A stretch of 64,000 bases of DNA, from positions 191,437 through 255,436 of the forward strand of contig JAFQHP010000032.1 of NCBI GenBank assembly GCA_017397895.1, in the 5' to 3' direction. This stretch comes from Clostridia bacterium (GTDB lineage: Bacteria; Bacillota; Clostridia; Christensenellales; Aristaeellaceae). The position numbers were made by a program, and so were the translations under genes. Below are positions 43,226 to 51,422 of the stretch, piece after piece (position 1 is the first letter of the stretch; each line of letters opens with the position of its first letter). The notes under the pieces are model-generated. The model did not search any database. It saw only the letters and a program-made list of their open reading frames with translations, and was not told where the DNA came from.

Positions 43226-43275
43226 GGGCCTTTTTTCATTTTTTTGCATTTCTTCCTGATTTTTTCGCTGCAAAG

Positions 43276-43303
43276 AAAAAGCCCCGCCGGAATGGGACGG
43301 GGC
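43276..43303 (-). terminator. Terminator of the exported protein gene
   Basis: GCCCCG/CGGGGC core stem followed by TTTTTC on the minus strand, 15 bases after the stop. Confidence 0.75.
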
Positions 43304-43317
43304 AGAATGGATGCTTC

Positions 43318-43905
43318 TTATTCCTCGAACTGAATGGTAGCGAAGTAATTATCCAGCTGGTCCAGAATGGTTTCAGGGGTAAGCCCGGTCAAGGTAAAGG
43401 CATAGGTGCCGTCATCCACATCAATATAGATCTGCATCTGGTACAGGGTGGTCACCAGGTCAATGCCCAGGGCGGTGTAATCATAATCCATGGAATAGTA
43501 AAGAATCAACCCGCCGTTTGCCGCATATTGAGCAGAAAGCAGCGTTTCATTTTCAATCTTGACACCCTTGGCCAAAAGGGCGGTTTTCGCCTCTTTGATT
43601 ACCTGATTGCCAAAGGCGTCCAGTTCATCCTGGGTGGCAGTTTCAATACCGGTCAGCCTTTTCTGGGACCATAAGCCGTTAATGTTGGGATGCATCATGT
43701 TACTTTCGTCATAACGGGTATACGCGATGAAAAGAAGCTGTTCATCTTCCTTTACGCCCCTTTGCAGAACGTCGGTATCCAGCATCTGCATGGTAAAGTC
43801 GCCCAGGTCCACCGTCACCCAGTTTTCCGTCTGAGGCGCAGCTTCTGCCATGGCGCACAGGGGCAGTATGAACAGGCACAAAATAACGGCCAGCAATCTT
43901 TTCAT
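43318..43905 (-). CDS. Exported protein of unknown function
   Basis: I do not recognise the family. The 195-residue protein has a signal peptide (MKRLLAVILCLFILPLCAMA) cut before EAAPQT. The mature part is a single beta-rich domain beginning with WVTVDLGDFTMQML and ending in LTPETILDQLDNYFATIQFEE, which resembles small PsbP/lipoprotein-like folds in length and strand pattern only. It has its own promoter divergent from the CapA gene. Confidence 0.72.
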   Translation of the reverse strand: MKRLLAVILCLFILPLCAMAEAAPQTENWVTVDLGDFTMQMLDTDVLQRGVKEDEQLLFIAYTRYDESNMMHPNINGLWSQKRLTGIETATQDELDAFGNQVIKEAKTALLAKGVKIENETLLSAQYAANGGLILYYSMDYDYTALGIDLVTTLYQMQIYIDVDDGTYAFTLTGLTPETILDQLDNYFATIQFEE

Positions 43906-43945
43906 GGTTTTTCTCTCCTTCTTATTGTATCAATTTTCCTCCATT

Positions 43946-43974
43946 ACAGTATCACTTCCTTGCACCGGTGTCAA
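43946..43974 (-). promoter_or_regulatory. Promoter of the exported protein gene
   Basis: TTGACA and TACTGT with a 17-base spacer on the minus strand; divergent from the CapA promoter. Confidence 0.7.
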
Positions 43975-44010
43975 TGTTTTTTCGCTGTTTCACCCTTTTC
44001 CCAAAACCCA

Positions 44011-44039
44011 TTGACACCGCTTTTTCCATCGGGTAAGAT
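44011..44039 (+). promoter_or_regulatory. Promoter of the CapA gene
   Basis: TTGACA and TAAGAT with a 17-base spacer, 35 bases before the start codon. Confidence 0.75.
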
Positions 44040-44073
44040 AAGGATATCCTATTGTATGAAAGGGTTTTTACCA

Positions 44074-45159
44074 ATGCGTCTGATTGTGTCTTTGCTGTTG
44101 GTTTTCTGTTTTGCTTTTCCTGCTTTTGCGGAAGTTGTGCCCGTCACCCTGTACGAAGCGCCCCTGCAGGTGACCCTCACCTTCACCGGGGACTGCACCC
44201 TGGGCAATACGCCCCTGCTTCGGGGCCGGGATGCTTCCTTTGAGGCCTTTGTGGAAAAGAACGGGCTGGAATATCCCTTTGCCAACGTGAAAAGCCTGTT
44301 TGAAGAGGACGATCTCACCATCATCAACCTGGAAAGCGTTTTTCACGATTCCGAAGAAGGCGTGGCAAAGAACAAAACCTACACCTTCCGTGCCCCCACC
44401 TCCTATGCGCAAATGCTGCCCACGAGCAGCATTGAAGCCTGCTATCTGGGCAATAATCATGTGTACGATTACGGCCTGCCCGGCTATCAGTCCACCATCC
44501 AGGCCCTGGATGCCCAGAATGTCAAGTGGTTCGGCTCCACCGAATTTGACAACGTTACCTACATTTATGAAAAGGGCAATGCAAAAATCGGCTTCGTTTC
44601 CATTTACATCTCCTGGTGGTGGCAGGAAGGCATGGGCGCCGAAATGAAGGAAACCATCCGCAGGCTGAAGGAAGAAGAGGGCTGCCAGGTGGTGATTGCC
44701 TGCCTGCACGGCGGCGTGGAATACGATAACCATCATGACAAAAACCAGGAGCGCATGGCGGACCAGTTCCTGAAAAACGGCGCTGACATTGTGGTGGGCA
44801 ATCATCCCCATGTGATCCAGGGCCTGCGCACAGAAAACGGCAAAACCACCCTGTGGAGCCTGGGCAATTTTTCCTTCGGCGGAAACAAAGAAGTAAAATC
44901 CATCCGCACCTTCATCGCCCGCTTCACCCTTTCCTTCAGCGAGGACGGCTCCTACCTTGGCCACCAGCTGAACATCATTCCCGCCCATATGTCCGGCACC
45001 CGGGATTACAACAATTACCAGCCTGTGCTGGTAACCGATGAAACGGAAGCTGCAAAAATCCTTGCCGCCATCCAGTATGACGTAAAAAAAATGAAGCTGA
45101 AGCCCTGGCAGGCGGGCATCGGCGCCCTGCAGGAATTTGTTCCTGCCCCAAATCCCTGA
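44074..45159 (+). CDS. Exported CapA-family metallophosphatase
   Basis: The 361-residue protein has a signal peptide (MRLIVSLLLVFCFAFPAFA) and a CapA/PgsA-like calcineurin-type fold. The motifs are intact: FTGDCTLGN, INLES, GNNHVYDYG, CLHGGVEYD and GNHPHVIQG. Members of this family take part in poly-gamma-glutamate or other surface polymer export. No PgsB/PgsC-like partners are adjacent, so its polymer is unknown. I chose ATG at 44074 because GAAAGGG lies 9 bases upstream; MKGFLP at 44056 is an alternative. A degenerate CapA relative is at 51.4 kb. Confidence 0.87.
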   Translation: MRLIVSLLLVFCFAFPAFAEVVPVTLYEAPLQVTLTFTGDCTLGNTPLLRGRDASFEAFVEKNGLEYPFANVKSLFEEDDLTIINLESVFHDSEEGVAKNKTYTFRAPTSYAQMLPTSSIEACYLGNNHVYDYGLPGYQSTIQALDAQNVKWFGSTEFDNVTYIYEKGNAKIGFVSIYISWWWQEGMGAEMKETIRRLKEEEGCQVVIACLHGGVEYDNHHDKNQERMADQFLKNGADIVVGNHPHVIQGLRTENGKTTLWSLGNFSFGGNKEVKSIRTFIARFTLSFSEDGSYLGHQLNIIPAHMSGTRDYNNYQPVLVTDETEAAKILAAIQYDVKKMKLKPWQAGIGALQEFVPAPNP

Positions 45160-45165
45160 AAAGCC

Positions 45166-45194
45166 TTGCAAAACAACACTTTCAGCGGTATAAT
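45166..45194 (+). promoter_or_regulatory. hprK promoter
   Basis: TTGCAA and TATAAT with a 17-base spacer, 40 bases upstream of hprK. Confidence 0.75.
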
Positions 45195-45234
45195 AATTGC
45201 TAACCGACTACGCTAAAAGGATGGAGGCGTTTTC

Positions 45235-46158
45235 TTGGTCAAGGTACAGGATTTTATCAAAACACTGAACCTGCAGGTGCTGTCCCCCACTTCCCGGGAG
45301 GAATGGGACATTCCTTCCGTGGAACTGAACCGGCCCGGCCTGCAGTTTGTGGGTTTTTACGAGCATTTTGCCTTTGAACGGCCCCAGGTAGTGGGTCTGG
45401 TGGAAATGACCTACCTGGAATCCCTTTCCGAGGAAGAGCGTTCCGCCCGGCTGGAGCAGTATTTCTCCTACCCCATCCCCTGCGTCATTTTCTGCCGGGG
45501 TATGCTGCCGCCGGAGGATATGGTCACCCTGGCCAAGGCCCATGACGTGGCCCTGCTCCGCAGCGAGGAGATGACCACCAAGTTCACCGTGAACGCCATG
45601 AATTACTTAAACCGTGTGCTGGCCCCCCGGTCCACGCTCCACGGCGTGCTGGTGGACGTATACGGCGTGGGCATCCTGATCACCGGCGAATCGGGCGTGG
45701 GCAAAAGCGAAACCGCGCTGGAGCTGGTCAAGCGCGGCCACCAATTGGTTGCCGACGACGTTGTGGATATCAGTAAGGTGAACGACAAGCGCCTGGTTGG
45801 CGAAAGCCCCGAAACCATCCGCCATTTCATGGAAATCCGCGGCATCGGCATCATCGATATCAAGGCCATGTACGGCGTAGGTTCCGTTATGATGAGCCGC
45901 AGTATTGACCTGGTAATCCATCTGGAGCACTGGAAGGAAAAGAAGGCCTATGACCGGCTGGGCCTTTCCGAGGACTTCACCACCATCATGGACGTGCGTA
46001 TTCCCCAGCTGGTGCTGCCCGTACGTCCCGGCCGCAACCTGGCCATTATCATTGAGGTGGCTGCCCGGAACTTCAGCCTCAAAAAGATGGGCTACTCCGC
46101 CGCCAAGGAACTGGACCGGCGTCTCAACGAAATGATGGGCCTGAATATGCCCAAATAA
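45235..46158 (+). CDS. hprK: HPr kinase/phosphorylase
   Basis: The 307-residue protein has an N-terminal domain and a C-terminal kinase domain with Walker A GESGVGKSETALEL near 153-166 and the family signature RGIGIIDIKAMYG. It phosphorylates Ser46 of HPr in response to fructose bisphosphate and ATP, and so controls catabolite repression with CcpA. Translation starts with TTG behind GGAGG. It is followed by a ROK sugar kinase 19 bases downstream. HPr itself is not in the window. Confidence 0.96.
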   Translation: MVKVQDFIKTLNLQVLSPTSREEWDIPSVELNRPGLQFVGFYEHFAFERPQVVGLVEMTYLESLSEEERSARLEQYFSYPIPCVIFCRGMLPPEDMVTLAKAHDVALLRSEEMTTKFTVNAMNYLNRVLAPRSTLHGVLVDVYGVGILITGESGVGKSETALELVKRGHQLVADDVVDISKVNDKRLVGESPETIRHFMEIRGIGIIDIKAMYGVGSVMMSRSIDLVIHLEHWKEKKAYDRLGLSEDFTTIMDVRIPQLVLPVRPGRNLAIIIEVAARNFSLKKMGYSAAKELDRRLNEMMGLNMPK

Positions 46159-46177
46159 ATATACGGAGGGAACCATA

Positions 46178-47128
46178 ATGGTATATATCGGCGTTGACCT
46201 GGGCGGTACCAATATCGCCGTGGGCGTTGTGAATGAAAAATGGGAAATCATATCCGAAGCCTCCACCAAAACGCTGCACACCCGCCCTTTCCAGGAAGTT
46301 ATCCGGGATATGGCCGTCTGTGCCGACAAGGCCCTGGAAAAGGCCGGCCTCACCCATGACGATGTGAAGAGTATCGGCATCGGTATCCCCGGCTGCGCAG
46401 ACGAAAACGGCAACGTCATCTTCTGCACCAACCTGGGCTGGAAGGACATCCCGCTTCGCACCGAGCTGCAAAAATACATCAATAAGCCCGTTTACGTGGG
46501 CAACGATGCCACCGTGGCCGGCCTTGCCGAAAGCTATGCAGGCGTCAGCGCCGGCTGCTCTTCCAGCGTGTTCCTTACCCTGGGCACGGGCGTTGGCGGC
46601 GGTATCATCATCGACGGCAAGCCCTGGAACGGCGTTCACGGCGTGGCCAGCGAGCTGGGCCATATGATCCTGGTGGCCGGCGGCGAGCCCTGCTCCTGCG
46701 GCAACCGCGGCTGCCTGGAACGCTACACCAGCGCCACCGCCATCATCCGTATGGCCAAGGAAGCGGTAAAGGAAAATCCCGATTGCGCCATTATGAAAAA
46801 GGCTGGCGGCGATGTGAACCGCATCAATGCCAAAATGGTCATTGACGCTGCCAAGGAAAATGATCCCGTAGGTGTGAAGGTGTTTGACCAGTACACCGAT
46901 TATCTGGCCATGGCCTGCAATAACGTCATCCAGTTCCTGGACCCCGATATGGTGGTGCTGGGCGGCGGTGTCAGCTACGCCGGCGAATTCCTGGCAGAAG
47001 CTGTGCGTAAAAAGGTGCCCAACTATATCCTGAACAAGAACCTGCCCTATTCCGAAATCAAGCTGGCTGCGCTTCGTAACGAAGCCGGCATCATCGGCGC
47101 CGCCCTGCTGGGCCGCGCTGCTGAATAA
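46178..47128 (+). CDS. glcK: ROK-family glucokinase
   Basis: The 316-residue protein has the phosphate loop VDLGGTNIAVG, a GTGVGGGIIIDG adenosine-side loop and the ROK zinc motif CSCGNRGCLE. It phosphorylates glucose to glucose 6-phosphate in the cytosol; N-acetyl sugars are possible alternatives in this family. It follows hprK closely, which fits a role in processing glucose released from glycogen or maltodextrins. Name assigned from ROK glucokinase likeness. Confidence 0.88.
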   Translation: MVYIGVDLGGTNIAVGVVNEKWEIISEASTKTLHTRPFQEVIRDMAVCADKALEKAGLTHDDVKSIGIGIPGCADENGNVIFCTNLGWKDIPLRTELQKYINKPVYVGNDATVAGLAESYAGVSAGCSSSVFLTLGTGVGGGIIIDGKPWNGVHGVASELGHMILVAGGEPCSCGNRGCLERYTSATAIIRMAKEAVKENPDCAIMKKAGGDVNRINAKMVIDAAKENDPVGVKVFDQYTDYLAMACNNVIQFLDPDMVVLGGGVSYAGEFLAEAVRKKVPNYILNKNLPYSEIKLAALRNEAGIIGAALLGRAAE

Positions 47129-47152
47129 AACAAAAGCGGAGGAACATTCATC

Positions 47153-48538
47153 ATGCAATACGATATCCGTACTCTCTTCAGGCAGACGCCCCAGCACGGC
47201 GCCTGTGTCACCATCTCCGGCTGGGTGCGCACCCTGCGGGACAGCAAGGCCTTCGCCTTCATTGAGCTCAACGACGGCACCTTCTTCAAAAACGTGCAGA
47301 TCGTGTGCGACGAAAGCCTGGAAAACTTCAAGGAAGTGGTGAAAACCACCCTGGGCAGCGCCCTCACCATCGAAGGTACCCTGGTGCACACCCCCGAAAT
47401 GAAGCAGCCCTTTGAAATCCACGCCTCCCGGGTGGATGTGGTAGGCCTGTCCGATCCCTCCTATCCCCTGCAGAAAAAGCGCCACACTGTGGAATACCTG
47501 CGCACCCAGGCTCACCTGCGTCCCCGCACCAACCTGTTCAGCGCCGTGTTCCGCATCCGCTCCCTGGCAGCCCAGGCCATCCATGCCTTCTTTGCCAGCC
47601 GGAATTTTGTCTACGTCCACACCCCCCTCATCACCGGCAGCGACTGCGAAGGCGCCGGCGAAATGTTCCGGGTGACCACCCTGGATCTGCAGAACCTGCC
47701 CAAGGACGAAAAGGGCAATGTGAAGGAAAACGAAGATTTCTTCGGCAAGCCCGCCTCCCTCACCGTGTCCGGCCAGCTGAACGCCGAATGCTACGCCATG
47801 GCCTTCCGCAATGTGTACACCTTCGGCCCCACCTTCCGCGCCGAAAAGAGCTACACCCCCCGCCACGCCGCCGAATTCTGGATGATCGAACCGGAAATCG
47901 CCTTTGCCGATCTGGAAGACGATATGGAATTGGCAGAAGATATGCTGCACTATGTGATCTCTGACGTGCTGGAAAAGGCTCAGGAAGAATTGCAGTTCCT
48001 GAACCAGTTCGTGGACAAGGGCCTCATCGAACGGCTGCAGCACGTTGCCACCAGCAAGTTCGCCCGCTGCAGCTATACCGAAGCCATTGATATCCTGCAG
48101 AAGGCGGATAAGGACTTCGAATACAAGGTGTTCTGGGGCATGGATATCCAGACTGAACACGAACGCTACCTGGCCGAACAGCATTTCGGCTGCCCCGTGT
48201 GCGTGTACAACTATCCCAAGGACATCAAGGCCTTCTATATGCGCCAGAACGACGACGGCAAGACTGTGGCCGCTGTGGACGTGCTGGTCCCCGGCATTGG
48301 CGAATTGATTGGCGGCAGCCAGCGTGAAGAGCGGCTGGATGTGCTGGCCAAGCGCATTGACGAGCTGGGCCTGGGCCAGGAAAACTACTGGTGGTACCTG
48401 GAGCTGCGCAAGTTCGGCACTGCTCCCCATGCCGGTTTCGGCCTGGGCTTCGAGCGGCTCATCATGTACCTCACCGGCGTTGCCAACATCCGTGACGTGC
48501 TGCCCTTCCCCCGCACCACCGGCAGTGCCGAATTCTGA
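47153..48538 (+). CDS. asnS: Asparaginyl-tRNA synthetase
   Basis: The 461-residue class IIb synthetase has an N-terminal OB anticodon-binding domain (to about 115), motif 2 ([21 protein letters not shown]) and motif 3 ([15 protein letters not shown]). It ends in the AsnS-typical [10 protein letters not shown]. Its length matches the family. It begins 24 bases after glcK, so it may share the hprK transcript. Confidence 0.96.
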   Translation: MQYDIRTLFRQTPQHGACVTISGWVRTLRDSKAFAFIELNDGTFFKNVQIVCDESLENFKEVVKTTLGSALTIEGTLVHTPEMKQPFEIHASRVDVVGLSDPSYPLQKKRHTVEYLRTQAHLRPRTNLFSAVFRIRSLAAQAIHAFFASRNFVYVHTPLITGSDCEGAGEMFRVTTLDLQNLPKDEKGNVKENEDFFGKPASLTVSGQLNAECYAMAFRNVYTFGPTFRAEKSYTPRHAAEFWMIEPEIAFADLEDDMELAEDMLHYVISDVLEKAQEELQFLNQFVDKGLIERLQHVATSKFARCSYTEAIDILQKADKDFEYKVFWGMDIQTEHERYLAEQHFGCPVCVYNYPKDIKAFYMRQNDDGKTVAAVDVLVPGIGELIGGSQREERLDVLAKRIDELGLGQENYWWYLELRKFGTAPHAGFGLGFERLIMYLTGVANIRDVLPFPRTTGSAEF

Positions 48539-48552
48539 TTTTCGTATCTTTC

Positions 48553-48581
48553 AGGCAGGCAAGTATCGCCTGCCTTTTTTG
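48553..48581 (+). terminator. Terminator after asnS
   Basis: GGCAGGC/GCCTGCC stem followed by TTTTTTG. Confidence 0.85.
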
Positions 48582-48629
48582 TTTACAATTTCATTCCATT
48601 TTCCCGGCCTTTCCACCGGCTTGTGAATG

Positions 48630-48658
48630 TTGAAATGGATACAGCTTTATGGTATAAT
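48630..48658 (+). promoter_or_regulatory. Promoter of the 505-residue exported protein gene
   Basis: TTGAAA and TATAAT with a 17-base spacer, 40 bases upstream of the start. Confidence 0.8.
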
Positions 48659-48698
48659 ATTTTTGTTATTTTGTTTTTTCTCGGAAGGAGGCTTCCCC

Positions 48699-50216
48699 AT
48701 GCGCAAGGTATTGCTTTTTGCTGTGCTGATGCTGGTGCTGCTGTTGCCCTGTGTGGCACTGGCCGATACGTATACGTTCTCCGAAGGCTATTTTTCCATT
48801 GAGCTGGACCCTGACGATTACGATAAGGTGCTCACCCCCTACAACCTGTCCGCCAACCAGGAATGGATTGAAAGCCAGGGGGACGATTACCAGATCACCG
48901 TAAATTCCTTCCAGAATGAAGGCATTCTGCTGAAGGCCTATGATAACAAAAACGGCCGCATTTTCGTGGTCACCGCCCTGCAGAACTGGGACGCTCAGCA
49001 GTATTTTGACCTGAACGAACAGGACGACGATATGCGCAAGGAATTCCGTCAGTCCCACACCAACGGCACCGCCTACGGCGTACTGGGCTATTCCTATTCC
49101 AAGGCCGCCTGGCAAAAATACTCAAACGACGTGCTCCGCTTTCTCCACACAAAATACTCTCTGAAGGAAAACGGCACCGTCACCTGCACCGGCTACCAGC
49201 GGCGCACCATCCGCAACGGCTACACCATCACCCTGGATATGCAGGTGTACGGCGACAAGGCCGGTTCTTCCGATGAAAAGGTGCTCCAGGAAATTATGAA
49301 ATCCCTGCGCTTCACCCGCATCCTGCCCATGCCGGAATTGCCCATCAAACTAAACTTCACTTCTTCTCCCCCCAAGGAAACCAGCGAAGAAACCTTCACC
49401 ATCAAGGGCGTTTCCGCAAAGAAGGCGCAGATCACCGCCACCGTCATGTCCTTTGGCTCCTCCACCGCCCAGACCTATAACGACACCGCTTCCTCCTCCG
49501 GTGCCTTCTCCTTCAAGGTAAAGCTGCCCAGCCAGGGGGTGTACACCATCACTGTCACTGCGGAAAAGGAAGGCAGTATTGCCGCCCAGCGGATGTTCTC
49601 CGTCACCTATCAGAAGGGCATGCTGGCAGTGCAATTGGATGTAGGCCCCGGTGAAACCCTCACTGACGAAACCATCATTTCCGGCAGCACCGAAAAAGGC
49701 GCCACCACCCAGGTTTCCGTCACCGGCCCCATTGACTATACCAAGTCCACCACCTCCCAGGATTTCTCCTTCAAAATTGATACCAGCGCCGAAGGCCAGT
49801 ATACCATCATCCTGAAGGTGACCAAGAAGGGCATGAACGAAAGAATGTTCACCTTCTCCTCCACCCGCAGCTATACCGATACCGAGCGGACGGCCAAGCT
49901 GAAAACAGAAGCCAAATCCCTCTCCTACCAAAACCTTTCCAAGTCCGCCAACAAGGGCAAGCTGGTGGAGCTGAAGGGGTTTGTGGCCGAAGTGAAGCAA
50001 AACAGCACCGAATGGGTGGTCAAATATGCGCTGGATAAATCCGGCGACAACTACAAGGAAATCTGCTATGTGATTTTCACGGAAGACCCTGCCGTATCCG
50101 CCGGTGATGAAGGTGTACTGTTTGGCATGGCAAGCGAAACCTACAGCGTGCTCACCGAAGGCGGCGAAATCAAAATGTATCCCCGCATCGAAGGCTATTT
50201 TATCGAAACCAAATAA
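48699..50216 (+). CDS. Exported multi-domain protein with Ig-like repeats
   Basis: The 505-residue protein has a signal peptide (MRKVLLFAVLMLVLLLPCVALA). Residues about 25-205 form an N-terminal domain. Two beta-rich Ig-like repeats follow (about 230-325 and 330-420), each with a SGSTEKGA/IKGVSAKKAQ-type start and a YTITVTAEKEG/YTIILKVTKKG-type end. The C-terminal 80 residues (ELKGFVAEVKQ ... YPRIEGYFIE) look like an OB-type beta barrel. It is a cell-surface or secreted protein of unknown function. It has its own promoter and a terminator. Confidence 0.8.
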   Translation: MRKVLLFAVLMLVLLLPCVALADTYTFSEGYFSIELDPDDYDKVLTPYNLSANQEWIESQGDDYQITVNSFQNEGILLKAYDNKNGRIFVVTALQNWDAQQYFDLNEQDDDMRKEFRQSHTNGTAYGVLGYSYSKAAWQKYSNDVLRFLHTKYSLKENGTVTCTGYQRRTIRNGYTITLDMQVYGDKAGSSDEKVLQEIMKSLRFTRILPMPELPIKLNFTSSPPKETSEETFTIKGVSAKKAQITATVMSFGSSTAQTYNDTASSSGAFSFKVKLPSQGVYTITVTAEKEGSIAAQRMFSVTYQKGMLAVQLDVGPGETLTDETIISGSTEKGATTQVSVTGPIDYTKSTTSQDFSFKIDTSAEGQYTIILKVTKKGMNERMFTFSSTRSYTDTERTAKLKTEAKSLSYQNLSKSANKGKLVELKGFVAEVKQNSTEWVVKYALDKSGDNYKEICYVIFTEDPAVSAGDEGVLFGMASETYSVLTEGGEIKMYPRIEGYFIETK

Positions 50217-50223
50217 TGCTTAT

Positions 50224-50257
50224 GCTGCTTCCCTGCGAAAGGCGAAGCAGCTTTTTT
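50224..50257 (+). terminator. Terminator of the Ig-like protein gene
   Basis: GCTGCTT/AAGCAGC stem with an imperfect upper part, followed by six T. Confidence 0.8.
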
Positions 50258-50368
50258 GCACCCTCCTTTCCTTCATGCATACCATGAAAATGAAGGCAGG
50301 GGCAAAAGAAAGCTCCTCCTTCAGCAAATACGCATTATGCGTAAAACATCAAAAGGAGGCGCTGCTCC

Positions 50369-51181
50369 ATGTCTTTCTATTCCTATAAGAACGCCAATCC
50401 TTCCTGCTGCCCCGGCAATGTAAGCGGCAATGTGCTGGACGGCCTGAACGAAAAAATCTGCATTCAGGTACAGCGGGTGTACGACAGCTGCCTGCAGCAG
50501 CAACAGCTGACCGGCGTGGATGTGCACATCACCAGCTATGCCCAGGTGGTGAACAGCTGCAATTGCAACTGCAACACCTGCAGCGGCAATGAACCCGAAA
50601 CCGCCACCCCTACATCCGCTCCCGTGCCCCCCATCACCTTTGAATCCTGCCGCTCCAGCACCATGGATGTGGATATCACCAACCTTTCCGTGGAACGCCT
50701 GTGCGACCGGCCCTGCTTCGCCCGTGTGCGGGGCAACATCCAGATTCCCATCGATATTCTCTTTACCGACAGCCGCTGCGTGGAATACATCGGCAAGGGC
50801 GTCATCACCGTCAGCCGGGATGTGCTGCTGGCTGTGCCCGATGAATCCATCGTGCCCTTCACCCTGGAGGGCATGGCCAGCGCCGTGTGCGTGGCCGGCA
50901 CCTACCTTGGCAACAATACCTTCCAGCTTACCGTCTGCGTCACCATCGTATTGAAGGTGCTGGCCAAGGTGGAAATCCTGGTGCCCAGCTACGGCTTTTG
51001 CAGCATTCCCCCCTGCGAAGAATTTGCTGACAGCGTGTGCGACGAATTCTTCTCCCTGCCCCTTTTCCCGCCTGCCACGCTGTGCGATGAAAGCAATGTG
51101 TCCGGCAGCTGCGGCTGCAATAATTGCAGCACCTGTAACAACTGCAGCACCTGCAATACCTGCCGCTGCGGCAATACCTGA
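50369..51181 (+). CDS. Cys-rich protein, possible spore-surface protein
   Basis: The 270-residue protein has no signal peptide. It contains many cysteines: an N-terminal SCCPGN, a central NSCNCNCNTC cluster and a C-terminal tandem NNCSTCNNCSTCNTCRCGN tail. Between them is a beta-rich domain (about 85-210; VDITNLSVERLC, VCVAGTYLGN). The ICIQVQRVYDSCLQQQQ opening resembles a group of Clostridial spore-coat-like proteins that I know of only by general appearance. It has a strong AAAGGAGG site. No sporulation genes adjoin it, so the spore role is a guess. Confidence 0.7.
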   Translation: MSFYSYKNANPSCCPGNVSGNVLDGLNEKICIQVQRVYDSCLQQQQLTGVDVHITSYAQVVNSCNCNCNTCSGNEPETATPTSAPVPPITFESCRSSTMDVDITNLSVERLCDRPCFARVRGNIQIPIDILFTDSRCVEYIGKGVITVSRDVLLAVPDESIVPFTLEGMASAVCVAGTYLGNNTFQLTVCVTIVLKVLAKVEILVPSYGFCSIPPCEEFADSVCDEFFSLPLFPPATLCDESNVSGSCGCNNCSTCNNCSTCNTCRCGNT

Positions 51182-51200
51182 TTCCGCTGCACAAAAAAAG

Positions 51201-51414
51201 AGGCCGTCGCAAGACGGTCTCTCTTCGTGTCATCAAACATTCCTCGGGGATGTATGAAGGGGCGCTGCCCCTTCATGTGCAATCCGCAGCAGGGGCTTTG
51301 CTCCTGCGAGGAGCGCCCATGGCGCTTCCTATATCAATTTACAGTAAATGTGATGTTTGCAGGTTGTCAAAAATACTTTTTGACAACCTGGAAGGCCGTC
51401 GCAAGACGGTCTCT
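51201..51414. repeat. Hairpin-rich insertion flanked by 22-bp direct repeats
   Basis: AGGCCGTCGCAAGACGGTCT (plus CT) occurs at 51201-51222 and again at 51393-51414. The 170 bases between contain a perfect 10-bp hairpin (ATGAAGGGGC/GCCCCTTCAT, 51249-51271), a GCAGGGGC/GCTCCTGC hairpin, a GGAGCGCC/GGCGCTTCC hairpin and a perfect 14-bp hairpin (CAGGTTGTCAAAAA/TTTTTGACAACCTG, 51360-51390). Only the 51201 copy, preceded by a plus-strand run of seven A, is a proper terminator for the minus-strand gene at 51423. The arrangement looks like a small element inserted in the terminator with duplication of the hairpin. Confidence 0.7.
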
Positions 51415-51422
51415 TCCTTTAT

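Noticed and set aside
46124..48430. 768-codon antisense ORF opposite glcK and asnS
   Set aside because: Both sense genes are certain; no start signal or motif in the antisense frame.
51100..51180. CRISPR-like tandem repeats
   Set aside because: The repeats encode the NCSTCN protein tail in frame and have no spacers.
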